DNA from: Paucibacter sp. DJ2R-2
Lineage (GTDB): Bacteria > Pseudomonadota > Gammaproteobacteria > Burkholderiales > Burkholderiaceae_C
NCBI RefSeq assembly: GCF_025717675.1
Contig: NZ_JAJIRT010000014.1
Location: forward strand, 62,001 to 126,000
DNA: 64,000 bases
Reading direction: 5' to 3'
A program made the position numbers and the translations under genes. The notes under the pieces are model-generated. The model searched no databases. It had not been told where the DNA came from and was given only the letters and a program-made list of their open reading frames with translations. Position 1 is the stretch's first letter, and every line of letters begins with the position of its first letter. Of this stretch, positions 1 to 7,174 are shown piece by piece.

Positions 1-815
1 CGGTCGGCCGCGTGCAGGGCCGGCGTGGCACTCATCAGTGCGCGGGTGTAGGGGTGCAGGGGCTGGGCAAAGATGCGGCGCTTCTCGCCCAGCTCCACCG
101 CGCGACCCAGGTACATCACCATCACCTCGTCGGCCACATGCTCGACCACGCTGAGGTTGTGGGAGATGAAGACATAGCTGGTGCCGGATTGCTCCTGCAG
201 GTCCATGAAGAGGTTGAGGATCTGCGCCTGGATGGACACATCCAGGGCCGACACCGGCTCGTCCGCCACGACGATGCGCGGCTGCAGAATCATCGCCCGG
301 GCAATGGCAATGCGCTGGCGCTGGCCGCCGCTGAACATATGCGGGTAACGCGCCAGATGCTCGGGGCGCAGGCCCACCTGGGTGATCAAGGCTTCGATGC
401 GCTCGCGCCGCTCGGCTTTGCTGAGCGCGGTGTTGATCAAAAGCGGCTCGTCCAGCGTGGCGGCAATGCTCTTGCGCGGGTTGAGCGAGCTGAAGGGGTT
501 CTGGAACACCATCTGCACCTGCTGGCGCAGCGCCTTCAGGCGCGCACCGTCGGCGTCGGCCGTGGCCTCGCCGCCCAGCAGCAGGCGGCCGGCGCTGGGT
601 GGCTCGATCAGGGTCAGCTGGCGCGCCAGGGTCGATTTGCCGCAGCCCGATTCGCCCACCACAGCCAAGGTTTGGCGCGGGCGAAGGCTGAAGCTGACGC
701 CATCGAGCGCACGCACCGTGGCCTTGGGCTGGAACAGGCCCTGGCTGACGCGGTAGTGGCGGCTCAGGTTCTCGGCTTGCAGCAGCACCGGCTGGCTCAC
801 GTGTTCATTGCTCAT
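1..815 (-). CDS. dppF: Dipeptide ABC transporter ATP-binding protein DppF (3' end outside window)
   Basis: Cytoplasmic ATPase of a peptide importer, truncated by the window edge, with about 271 codons visible. The translation has Walker [10 protein letters not shown] near residues 54-62, signature FSGGQRQR and Walker B VVADEP, and shows the N-terminal extension typical of the second ATPase of Dpp/Opp systems. The ATG at 815 overlaps the end of dppD by 11 nt, so the two are translationally coupled. It is the last visible gene of the dppBCDF operon. No stop codon lies within the window, so the C-terminal oligopeptide-transporter tail cannot be checked. Confidence 0.93.
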   Translation of the reverse strand, partial: MSNEHVSQPVLLQAENLSRHYRVSQGLFQPKATVRALDGVSFSLRPRQTLAVVGESGCGKSTLARQLTLIEPPSAGRLLLGGEATADADGARLKALRQQVQMVFQNPFSSLNPRKSIAATLDEPLLINTALSKAERRERIEALITQVGLRPEHLARYPHMFSGGQRQRIAIARAMILQPRIVVADEPVSALDVSIQAQILNLFMDLQEQSGTSYVFISHNLSVVEHVADEVMVMYLGRAVELGEKRRIFAQPLHPYTRALMSATPALHAAD

Positions 816-1800
816 GCTGCGCCTCCAATCGGGCCGCAGGCGGCAGCGGGAAGAAGCAGCGGACGCCATCGGTGCTGAGAGCCGGGCGCTCACTCCGGCA
901 GCGCCCCTGCACCTGCGCGCAGCGCGGGCCCAGCAGGCAGCCGGCCGGGCGGTCCAGCGCGCCGGGCACGATGCCGGGCAGGGCGGCCAGTCGGCGGGCG
1001 CCGCGGTTGTGCTCGGGGATGGCGGCCAGCAGGGCGGCGGTGTAGGGGTGGCGCGGCGCGTCGAACAGGGCCGGCAGCGGGCCGGTCTCGACCACCTGGC
1101 CGGCGTACATCACGGCCACGCGCTGCGCCATCTCGGCCACCACGGCCAGGTCGTGGGTGATCATCAGCAAGCCCATGCCCTGCTCGCGTTGCAGGCGCAG
1201 CAGCAGCTCCATGATCTGGGCCTGGATGGTCACGTCGAGCGCTGTGGTGGGCTCGTCGGCGATCAGGAGCTTGGGGCCGCAGGCGATCGCCATGGCGATC
1301 ATCACGCGCTGGTTCATGCCGCCCGAGAGCTGGTGCGGGTAGGCCTCGGCGCGGCGCGCCGCATCGGGGATCTCCACCAGCTCCAGCAGCTCCACCACCC
1401 GCTGCCTTGCGGCCGCGCCGCGCAGGCCCAGGTGCGTCTGCAGCACCTCGGCGATCTGCGCGCCCACGGTGTAGCTCGGGTCCAGGCTGGAGAGCGCGTC
1501 CTGGAACACCATGGCGATGTCGCGGCCGATCAGGCGGCGGCGTTCCCGCGCGTTCAAGCGCAGCAAGTCCTGACCCTGGAACTCCAGCCGGTCGGCGCTG
1601 ACGCGGCCGGGCGCGTCCACCAGGCCCATCAAGGCCAGCATGGCCACCGATTTGCCCGAGCCCGATTCACCGACGATGCCCAGCAGCTCGCCCGGCGCCA
1701 GGCTCAGGTCCAGGCCGTCCACCGCCGGGAAGCGGCCGAACTCGACCCGCAGGTTCTCGATGCGCAGCAGGGGGGGCAGCACGCTTGCGTCCTCAGCCAT
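805..1800 (-). CDS. dppD: Dipeptide ABC transporter ATP-binding protein DppD
   Basis: First ATPase of the peptide importer, 331 aa, the usual family length. Walker A GESGSGKS lies near residues 44-51, signature LSGGMNQR and Walker B LLIADEP follow, and the C-terminus holds the Cys-containing oligo/dipeptide transporter tail ([10 protein letters not shown]). It pairs with DppF to power import through DppB/DppC. It starts 3 nt after the dppC stop and overlaps dppF by 11 nt, consistent with one mRNA. Confidence 0.94.
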   Translation of the reverse strand: MAEDASVLPPLLRIENLRVEFGRFPAVDGLDLSLAPGELLGIVGESGSGKSVAMLALMGLVDAPGRVSADRLEFQGQDLLRLNARERRRLIGRDIAMVFQDALSSLDPSYTVGAQIAEVLQTHLGLRGAAARQRVVELLELVEIPDAARRAEAYPHQLSGGMNQRVMIAMAIACGPKLLIADEPTTALDVTIQAQIMELLLRLQREQGMGLLMITHDLAVVAEMAQRVAVMYAGQVVETGPLPALFDAPRHPYTAALLAAIPEHNRGARRLAALPGIVPGALDRPAGCLLGPRCAQVQGRCRSERPALSTDGVRCFFPLPPAARLEAQHEQ

Positions 1801-1803
1801 GGC

Positions 1804-2742
1804 TCAGCGCGTCCGTTTCAGTTTGGGATCGAGCGCGTCGCGCAGGCCGTCGCCGATCAGGTTGATGCTCAGCACGCTGAACAGAATCGTCAGGCCCGGC
1901 AGCGTCACCACCCAGGGCGCGCGCTGCATATAGTCGCGCGCGGCGCTGAGCATGGTGCCCCACTCGGGCGTGGGCGCCTGCACGCCCAGGCCCAGAAAGC
2001 CCAGGCCGGCGGTTTCCAGGATGGCGGAGGAGAAACTCAGCGTCGCGTTGACGATCAGCGGCGCCATGCAGTTGGGCAGCACGGCGCTGAACATCAGGCG
2101 CAAGGGGCCGGCGCCGGCCACGCGGCTGGCGGTGACGTAGTCTTTGTGGATCTCGGCCAGGGCGGCGGCGCGTGTCAGCCGCGTGTAGCCGGGCAGGGCG
2201 CCGATGGCGATGGCGATCACCGTGTTCACCAGGCCCGGGCCCAGCACCGTGATCACGCAGATGGCCAGCAGCAGGCCCGGCAAGGCCAGCATGATGTCCA
2301 TCACCCGCATGATGGCCGGCGACAGCCATTGCTGGTGAAACGCCGCCAGCAGGCCCAGCAGCACGCCCGGCAGCAAGGACAGCAGCACCGAGGCCAGGCC
2401 GATGCCCAGCGACACCCGCCCGCCATGCAGCAGGCGCGAGAGCATGTCGCGGCCCAGCTCGTCGGTGCCGAGCAGGAAGCGTGCGCTGCCGCCCTCGGCC
2501 CAGACCGGCGGCTGCAGCATGTGCTCGCGGTACTGCTCGATCGGGCTGTGCGGCGCCACCCAGGGCGCGAACAAAGCGGCCAGGGCGATCAGCGCGAACA
2601 CGGCCAGCGCCGCCAGGGCGCCGCGGTTGGCGGCAAAGCCTTGCCAGAACTCGCGCAGCGGGCCGGGCGGCTGTTGCGAAAGCAGCTGCTCTTCTTCCTG
2701 TGCGCTTGGGGGCAGCGGTGTCGGTGTCGAGGGGGTCGTCAT
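1804..2742 (-). CDS. dppC: Dipeptide ABC transporter permease DppC
   Basis: Inner-membrane permease of the peptide importer, about 312 aa from the chosen ATG. A Pro/Ser-rich cytoplasmic N-terminus precedes the first membrane helix (ALAALAVFALIALAALF); the EAA-type loop and the ending LIGDGLRDALDPKLK are characteristic of DppC. I chose the ATG at 2742 because a GGTGA stretch sits just upstream. An in-frame ATG at 2757 would overlap dppB by 11 nt, as other junctions of this operon do, and remains possible. Confidence 0.92.
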   Translation of the reverse strand: MTTPSTPTPLPPSAQEEEQLLSQQPPGPLREFWQGFAANRGALAALAVFALIALAALFAPWVAPHSPIEQYREHMLQPPVWAEGGSARFLLGTDELGRDMLSRLLHGGRVSLGIGLASVLLSLLPGVLLGLLAAFHQQWLSPAIMRVMDIMLALPGLLLAICVITVLGPGLVNTVIAIAIGALPGYTRLTRAAALAEIHKDYVTASRVAGAGPLRLMFSAVLPNCMAPLIVNATLSFSSAILETAGLGFLGLGVQAPTPEWGTMLSAARDYMQRAPWVVTLPGLTILFSVLSINLIGDGLRDALDPKLKRTR

Positions 2743-2746
2743 GTCG

Positions 2747-3757
2747 TCACCGTTCATTGCGGATGCGCGGATTGACCACGCCGTACAAGACATCGACCAG
2801 CAGGTTCACGCCGATGAAGGTCAGGGCCGAGATCAGGATGCCGGCCTGCACCACCGGGTAGTCGCGCCGGGCGATGGAGTCGATCAGCCATTTGCCGATG
2901 CCGGGCCAGGAGAAGATGGTTTCGGTCAGCACCGCGCCGGCCAGCAGGCTGCCGGTCTGCATGCCGATCACCGTCAGCACCGGGATCAGCGCATTGCGCA
3001 GGCCATGGCGCAGCACCACGCGCGCCGGGCTCAGGCCCTTGGCGCGGGCGGCGCGGATGTAGTCCTCGCGCAGCACCTCCAGCATGCTGGAGCGCGTCAT
3101 GCGCGCCACCACCGCCATGGTGCTGGTGCCCAGCACGGTGGCCGGCAGCAGCAGGTGCAGGCAGGCCGAGCGGAAGGCGCCCTCCTCGCCCGAGAGCCAG
3201 CTGTCGATCAGCAAAAAGCCGCTGCGCACCGGCACGTCGTACTCGATGCCGATGCGGCCCGACACCGGCGTCCAGCCCAGCTGCACCGAGAAGAACATGA
3301 TCAAGATCAGCCCCCACCAGAACACCGGCATGGAGTAGCCCACCGTGGCCACGCCCATCACGCCCTGGTCCAGCAGCGAGCCGCGCTTGAGCCCGGCCGT
3401 CACACCCAGCAGCAGGCCCAGGCTCACGGCCAGCAGCAGGGCCGCCAGGGCCAGCTCCACCGTGGCGGGGAAGAGAGCGGCGAACTCCTTGGCCACCGGC
3501 TCGCGGCTGACCAGGCTCTGGCCCAGGTCACCGCGCGCCAGCTGCGCCAGGTACTGGCCGTACTGCACATGCAGGGGCTGGTCCAGGCCCATGCGCGCCA
3601 TCAGCTCCGCATGGGTGGCCGCGTCCAGGCGGCGCTCGCCCATCATGATCTCGATGGGGTCGCCCGGCACCAGCCGGATCAGGCCAAAGGCCACCAGGGT
3701 GATGCCCAGCAGCGTGGGCAGCAGGGTGGCGAGTCGCTTGAGCAGAAAGGTCAGCAC
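2747..3757 (-). CDS. dppB: Dipeptide ABC transporter permease DppB
   Basis: First permease of the importer, 336 aa. The N-terminal helix followed by LVPGDPI and the C-terminal YGVVNPRIR are hallmarks of DppB, and the permease motif region (EDYIRAARAKGL) is intact. It is the first gene of the visible operon. No periplasmic binding protein gene (dppA) lies upstream; the next gene upstream is an unrelated small membrane protein. The binding protein is therefore either downstream of the window or elsewhere in the genome. Confidence 0.94.
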   Translation of the reverse strand: MLTFLLKRLATLLPTLLGITLVAFGLIRLVPGDPIEIMMGERRLDAATHAELMARMGLDQPLHVQYGQYLAQLARGDLGQSLVSREPVAKEFAALFPATVELALAALLLAVSLGLLLGVTAGLKRGSLLDQGVMGVATVGYSMPVFWWGLILIMFFSVQLGWTPVSGRIGIEYDVPVRSGFLLIDSWLSGEEGAFRSACLHLLLPATVLGTSTMAVVARMTRSSMLEVLREDYIRAARAKGLSPARVVLRHGLRNALIPVLTVIGMQTGSLLAGAVLTETIFSWPGIGKWLIDSIARRDYPVVQAGILISALTFIGVNLLVDVLYGVVNPRIRNER

Positions 3758-3912
3758 GAGGGGGAGGTCGGGGGTGGGGCCGCTAGGGCTTGGCGAATGC
3801 CGAGCGCCTTGCGACGGTGGGCGTTTGCCAAGTCTTGTTGAGTTGGAATGCGACTACAAAGATACGGAGGAAGGCAAAGCAGAGAACAGCATCTTCTTGA
3901 AGGCCTCTGAGT

Positions 3913-4224
3913 CTATGTGCTTGAAGGTTGAATATGAGTCGAAAGCGGCAGCCTGGCGTCGCCAGGGGCGGCTGTCACTTGCGAACTTGTGGTGGCAGCC
4001 TTTTCTTCGCGCTGCTCGCCAATGGCGAACATGAGCGATACCACCGCAAGAGCGAAGGCCGAGCACACCAGACCTAGATACCAGCGCGAGGGCGTGTGTC
4101 CTTTCATGGCGGAATCCCAGACCTTGTGAAAGTTCCAATGGGTCTCCGTCGCGAGGATGTACAGAAGCAATGGAACCGCAGGGGCAATGAGGACGCCTGC
4201 GGCTACAAGAAAGTACGTAGACAT
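3913..4224 (-). CDS. Small two-helix membrane protein of unknown function
   Basis: I do not recognise the family. The 103-aa product has two hydrophobic segments, near residues 5-26 and 50-70, joined by a polar loop, and a Ser/Thr-rich hydrophilic tail. The ATG at 4224 is preceded by GGGAG about 10 nt upstream; a TTG at 4248 is an alternative start. The gene is somewhat A+T-richer than its neighbours. It lies between dppB and the amidase on the same strand, with about 155 nt before dppB, so it is probably a separate unit. Confidence 0.6.
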   Translation of the reverse strand: MSTYFLVAAGVLIAPAVPLLLYILATETHWNFHKVWDSAMKGHTPSRWYLGLVCSAFALAVVSLMFAIGEQREEKAATTSSQVTAAPGDARLPLSTHIQPSST

Positions 4225-4359
4225 CAAGTAGCTGCTCCCAGGGGCCAAATGGCCGCTCGGAACGATGTGAAGGTTGGGATTCGAATAGTCATGCGTCGCG
4301 TCATCGTCTCGCTCGGAATGGCTTTTGCACCCAGCCCGGTTCTGTAAGCCCTAACTTGG

Positions 4360-5271
4360 TCAGAAGCGCGAGCTCAGCGGCTTGGTCGGCTCGTTCGCTG
4401 GCGCCGCCATGGACTTGGCCAGCAGCATACCGCCCGGGCTGGTGGCCACATCGAGCAGGGCGGCGGTTTCGGCGTCCATCGCGCCGCTCCAGTCGCGCGG
4501 GCGGTACTTGCTCTGGAAGGTGGCAATCGTCGCCTTGGTCAGCTCGTCCTCGATGCCGCTGCGCGAGGTGCTGTAGCCCACGCGGGTCAGCTTGTCCTGG
4601 AACCAGGCCGCGTCTGGCGGCAGGGCAGCGTAGAGCGGAATCTTGGTCGCCACCTGCACCGCGTCGGGCCAGGGGATCAGCCCGGCATCGGCCAGCTGCT
4701 TCCAGGGGAAGCTCGGGCCCGGGTCCTGCTTGCGGCCGGGTGCGATGTCCGAGTGGCCGATGATGCGCTCGGGCCGGATGTTGTGGCGCTTGGCGATGTC
4801 GCGCACCAGGGCAATGATCTCGTCCACCTGCGCCTGCGGGTAGGGCGGGTAGACGCGGCCCAGCTCCGTGTCCTTGTAGCCGGGGTTGACGATCTCGATG
4901 CCGATGGACGCCGAGTTCAGATTGCTGTGCCCCGCCCAGAAGCTCGCCCCCGCATGCCAGGCCCGCCGGTTTTCATCCACCAACTGGTAAATCGCCGCCG
5001 GCTCGTCCCGCACCAGGTAATGCGCGCTCACCTGCCCGCCCGTGGCCAGCACCTTCAGCGATTTCTCCCAATCCAGCGCCGTGTAATGCAAGACGATGAA
5101 CAGCGCCCGGCTGTCTTGCGCCACGGAGGTATACGTCCGGTCGATCTTGGGGCCGGCGGGTTCCGTTGGGGTGCTGGGTATCGTCGTCGCGCAGGCGCTG
5201 AGGAGCAGGGCGAGGGCGGCGGTCGGGAGGCTGAGGGAGAAACGGAGATGAGGGGGGCGGGGGAGCGTCAT
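4360..5271 (-). CDS. amiD: N-acetylmuramoyl-L-alanine amidase, AmiD-type lipoprotein
   Basis: Outer-membrane-anchored zinc amidase that cleaves the MurNAc-L-Ala bond of peptidoglycan or released anhydro-muropeptides. The 303-aa product has a lipoprotein signal ending in LLLSAC (lipobox Cys near residue 26). An Amidase_2 domain follows with zinc-site histidines in VLHYTA and WHAG and the segment GHSDIAPGRKQDPGP. The C-terminal peptidoglycan-binding domain matches the AmiD layout. The ATG at 5271 gives the best signal peptide; the longer in-frame start adds a non-signal-like Arg-rich leader. No good Shine-Dalgarno sequence is visible. Confidence 0.88.
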   Translation of the reverse strand: MTLPRPPHLRFSLSLPTAALALLLSACATTIPSTPTEPAGPKIDRTYTSVAQDSRALFIVLHYTALDWEKSLKVLATGGQVSAHYLVRDEPAAIYQLVDENRRAWHAGASFWAGHSNLNSASIGIEIVNPGYKDTELGRVYPPYPQAQVDEIIALVRDIAKRHNIRPERIIGHSDIAPGRKQDPGPSFPWKQLADAGLIPWPDAVQVATKIPLYAALPPDAAWFQDKLTRVGYSTSRSGIEDELTKATIATFQSKYRPRDWSGAMDAETAALLDVATSPGGMLLAKSMAAPANEPTKPLSSRF

Positions 5272-5778
5272 GGGAGGGCAATGGCGTCGGCTGGGGCGGG
5301 CGGGGGCGTCAAGGTGGCATTGTTGCCGAAGCGGGGCGGAACGCTTTTGTCCGAGACGCCCGTGCTCGGTCACCTTCAATGGAAGGCCGAGTAAGGAGCG
5401 AGGCTTTGAAAACTAGGGCTTGCCCCTCGGGCTTTGGGCCTGCGGTGAGGCGCAGATAGTTTTCTGGAACGGCGGACTCCGCCAGGCGCGCCCGTGGCAA
5501 CACGGGCAGCCTTGATTCTGATGGATGACTGGTGCGCTGCGGCACAACCATGCGTTGAGAGCCAAGTGCGCGGTGAGTTCGGCGAGCGGGGATCTAAGTC
5601 TTGAGCGAGGAGAACAGTGCACTCTTGCGGTGCAGGGGCGCATGTTTGCTACTTGACGTGGGTGGCTAATGGGTGATCCTCGGCCATTTGTGAGTTTTCT
5701 TGGATACTGTTGCGGTACGCCGTCAGGTCAGTCGTTCCATTGAACTGGCCGAATAGCAGCATAAAGCCAGGGGATAAG
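5272..5778. other. Gene-free junction between amidase and retron island
   Basis: No convincing gene in about 500 nt. Base composition shifts from high G+C to visibly A+T-richer sequence at about 5640-5700, which I take as the left edge of the retron island. The stretch carries two adjacent hairpins at 5471-5507. The retron operon promoter should lie in its right part, but no clear -35/-10 pair was found. Confidence 0.5.
5471..5507. repeat. Two adjacent hairpins, one with a GNRA-type loop
   Basis: GGCGG/CCGCC (5471-5475 with 5479-5483) forms a short hairpin. GCCCGTG (5490-5496) pairs perfectly with CACGGGC (5501-5507) around a GCAA loop, a stable GNRA tetraloop on the + strand. No T-run follows, so it is not a typical intrinsic terminator. 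Role unknown. Confidence 0.4.
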
Positions 5779-6606
5779 GTGGATAAAAAGCCTGAAGAGT
5801 TCAGATTACGAGCGATGTTCAACACCATTCTGGAAGCACCCTGGCTACGAAAGCAGCGATTCGAGCATGGCTTAACCACGCTCCTCACGGATGCGGCCTC
5901 CGATGACGAGCTGGAGGCCGTACAACACGTCCTTAAGAATCTGAGCTATCACACCTCGGCTGACCTAGTTGCCGCAGCGGACGAAGCTGCTGCACAAATC
6001 TTGTCCGGCTGGTGCCTGGAGCCTAGAGACACGCTCGTTGTTGGTGTGGCAGAGCGTTCAAAAACATGCGGTTCTGGAGCGTACCTCAGGGCCATCGAAT
6101 TGGCCCTTCCAAGGGAATGGGGGGCGCACAATGCCTTCTGGACCCCCTTTGATTCTGCTTTTCGCCAATCCCACGGCCGAGAGCATTTAGTGATTGTTGA
6201 CGATTTCATTGGCACCGGTGAAAAGATCACCAATAAGGTCGCCGCTTTGAAGGCGAATCCAAAGACACGCAGCTACAACATCTATGTCTGCTGTTTTGCA
6301 GCAATGTCCAAAGGCGCTGCGAAAGTAGACGGGCTCGTGAATGGTGACCTCCTCGTTCATCACTATTTTGATAGATGCATTTCCGACAAAACCGTCGACC
6401 CGAAGAAGGCTTCCCTCGCCGCGGGGATGGGATCCCTTGAGGGCAAGATATTTAATCACCCAGGAAAGTACAGTTTCGGCTACATGCAAAGTGAAGCTGC
6501 TTTTTATTTAGAAGGATTCAATATACCCAACAATAACTTTCCTATTCTTTGGGTTGATGAGTATGCAGACAAGAAACCAAGAGCGCCCCTATTTGCCCGA
6601 CGATGA
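5779..6606 (+). CDS. Retron-associated phosphoribosyltransferase-like effector
   Basis: About 275 aa from GTG 5779. The signature VIVDDFIGTGEKI (residues 138-150) matches the PRPP-binding loop of type I phosphoribosyltransferases (two acidic residues, then TG), with Glu where Gly, Ser or Thr is usual. The GTG is preceded by AGGGGA at 5769-5774; an earlier in-frame TTG at 5710 has no ribosome-binding site. It is the first gene of the retron operon and overlaps the winged-helix gene by about 50 nt. PRTase-plus-winged-helix pairs are a known retron accessory set (type III in the 2020 Mestre classification, as I recall it). By analogy it would be the toxic effector, probably attacking a nucleotide or PRPP-related pool; this is inference. 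Confidence 0.82.
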   Translation: MDKKPEEFRLRAMFNTILEAPWLRKQRFEHGLTTLLTDAASDDELEAVQHVLKNLSYHTSADLVAAADEAAAQILSGWCLEPRDTLVVGVAERSKTCGSGAYLRAIELALPREWGAHNAFWTPFDSAFRQSHGREHLVIVDDFIGTGEKITNKVAALKANPKTRSYNIYVCCFAAMSKGAAKVDGLVNGDLLVHHYFDRCISDKTVDPKKASLAAGMGSLEGKIFNHPGKYSFGYMQSEAAFYLEGFNIPNNNFPILWVDEYADKKPRAPLFARR

Positions 6607-6982
6607 CTGGCTCGAAGAATATGAAGAGTCGGTGCGAATGGTTGCGCATCGACGTTTAATTTATTTTCTTTTTAGTGCCACGAAACCAACATCACTAGGT
6701 TTTCTGATGCGGCACTTGAAGATGCCGCTGACTGCGATTGCTCATTCGTTTTCTGCCTTGCGCGCGAAAGGGTATGCAACCGAAAGCGAAGACGGAATTG
6801 CACTAACGGTCGCCGGGCGCAAGTGGGCGATTCGAGAGCGGAAAGGGATCTTTTGGCCACGCGTCGTAGTGCGATACCAACGCTTGGAACAGCGGGACTC
6901 CTACACTCGTGACAACGGTCTCGCACCGAGGCTGTCTGTGCTGCCGGACAGTTTTCGATTGCCGAAGGACCTTGACTCGTGA
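6557..6982 (+). CDS. Retron-associated winged-helix DNA-binding protein
   Basis: About 141 aa. An acidic N-terminus leads into a helix-turn-helix/wing segment (IYFLFSATKPTSLGFLMRHL, then LTAIAHSFSALRAKGYATE), the layout of small winged-helix regulators. A basic stretch (GRKWAIRERKG) follows. ATGs at 6557 and 6563 and a TTG at 6554 are all possible starts; each lies inside the end of the PRTase gene, so translation is coupled. The a1 repeat of the retron RNA begins 24 nt after the stop. In comparable retrons this protein bridges the RNA-DNA hybrid and the effector; that role is inferred here. Confidence 0.75.
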   Translation: MSMQTRNQERPYLPDDDWLEEYEESVRMVAHRRLIYFLFSATKPTSLGFLMRHLKMPLTAIAHSFSALRAKGYATESEDGIALTVAGRKWAIRERKGIFWPRVVVRYQRLEQRDSYTRDNGLAPRLSVLPDSFRLPKDLDS

Positions 6983-7005
6983 CTCGGCGATCAATATGAT
7001 TTGCC

Positions 7006-7017
7006 CGCTTCGCCTGC
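7006..7017 (+). repeat. Retron a1 repeat
   Basis: CGCTTCGCCTGC, the exact reverse complement of 7178-7189. It marks the predicted 5' end of the retron RNA and is followed at once by the TAGC motif holding the putative branching G. Confidence 0.85.
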
Positions 7018-7064
7018 TAGCGTGGGTGTATTCGCCCTCTTTCTTTGATGGCGGAATATGGTCC

Positions 7065-7100
7065 ACTAGTAGGACTCACGAGTACATGAGTCCTACTAGT
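7065..7100. repeat. Perfect 14-bp inverted repeat, probable msd stem
   Basis: Left arm ACTAGTAGGACTCA (7065-7078), loop CGAGTACA, right arm TGAGTCCTACTAGT (7087-7100). This is the strongest hairpin in the retron RNA and the likeliest core of the msDNA stem. Its right arm shares its last base with hairpin C. Confidence 0.85.
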
Positions 7101-7174
7101 CGCCACTCTGTGGCGAGCAGCTAAATTCTTTAGCTGCTGGTAAATATTTTGTTATATTTTGATATTGGTTAATA

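Noticed and set aside
808-2775. 655-aa open frame on the + strand opposite dppD/dppC
   Set aside because: It is a shadow of the real genes: composition is Gln/His/Arg/Ala-rich as expected from the opposite strand of high-G+C coding DNA, with no domain.
5710-5778. Longer PRTase start at TTG 5710
   Set aside because: No ribosome-binding site, and the added 23 residues are not domain-like; GTG 5779 has AGGGGA upstream.
7116-7138. Hairpin D read as a terminator for the accessory genes
   Set aside because: The stem is not G+C-rich and no T-run follows directly. It also lies inside the a1/a2-bounded RNA, which better explains it.
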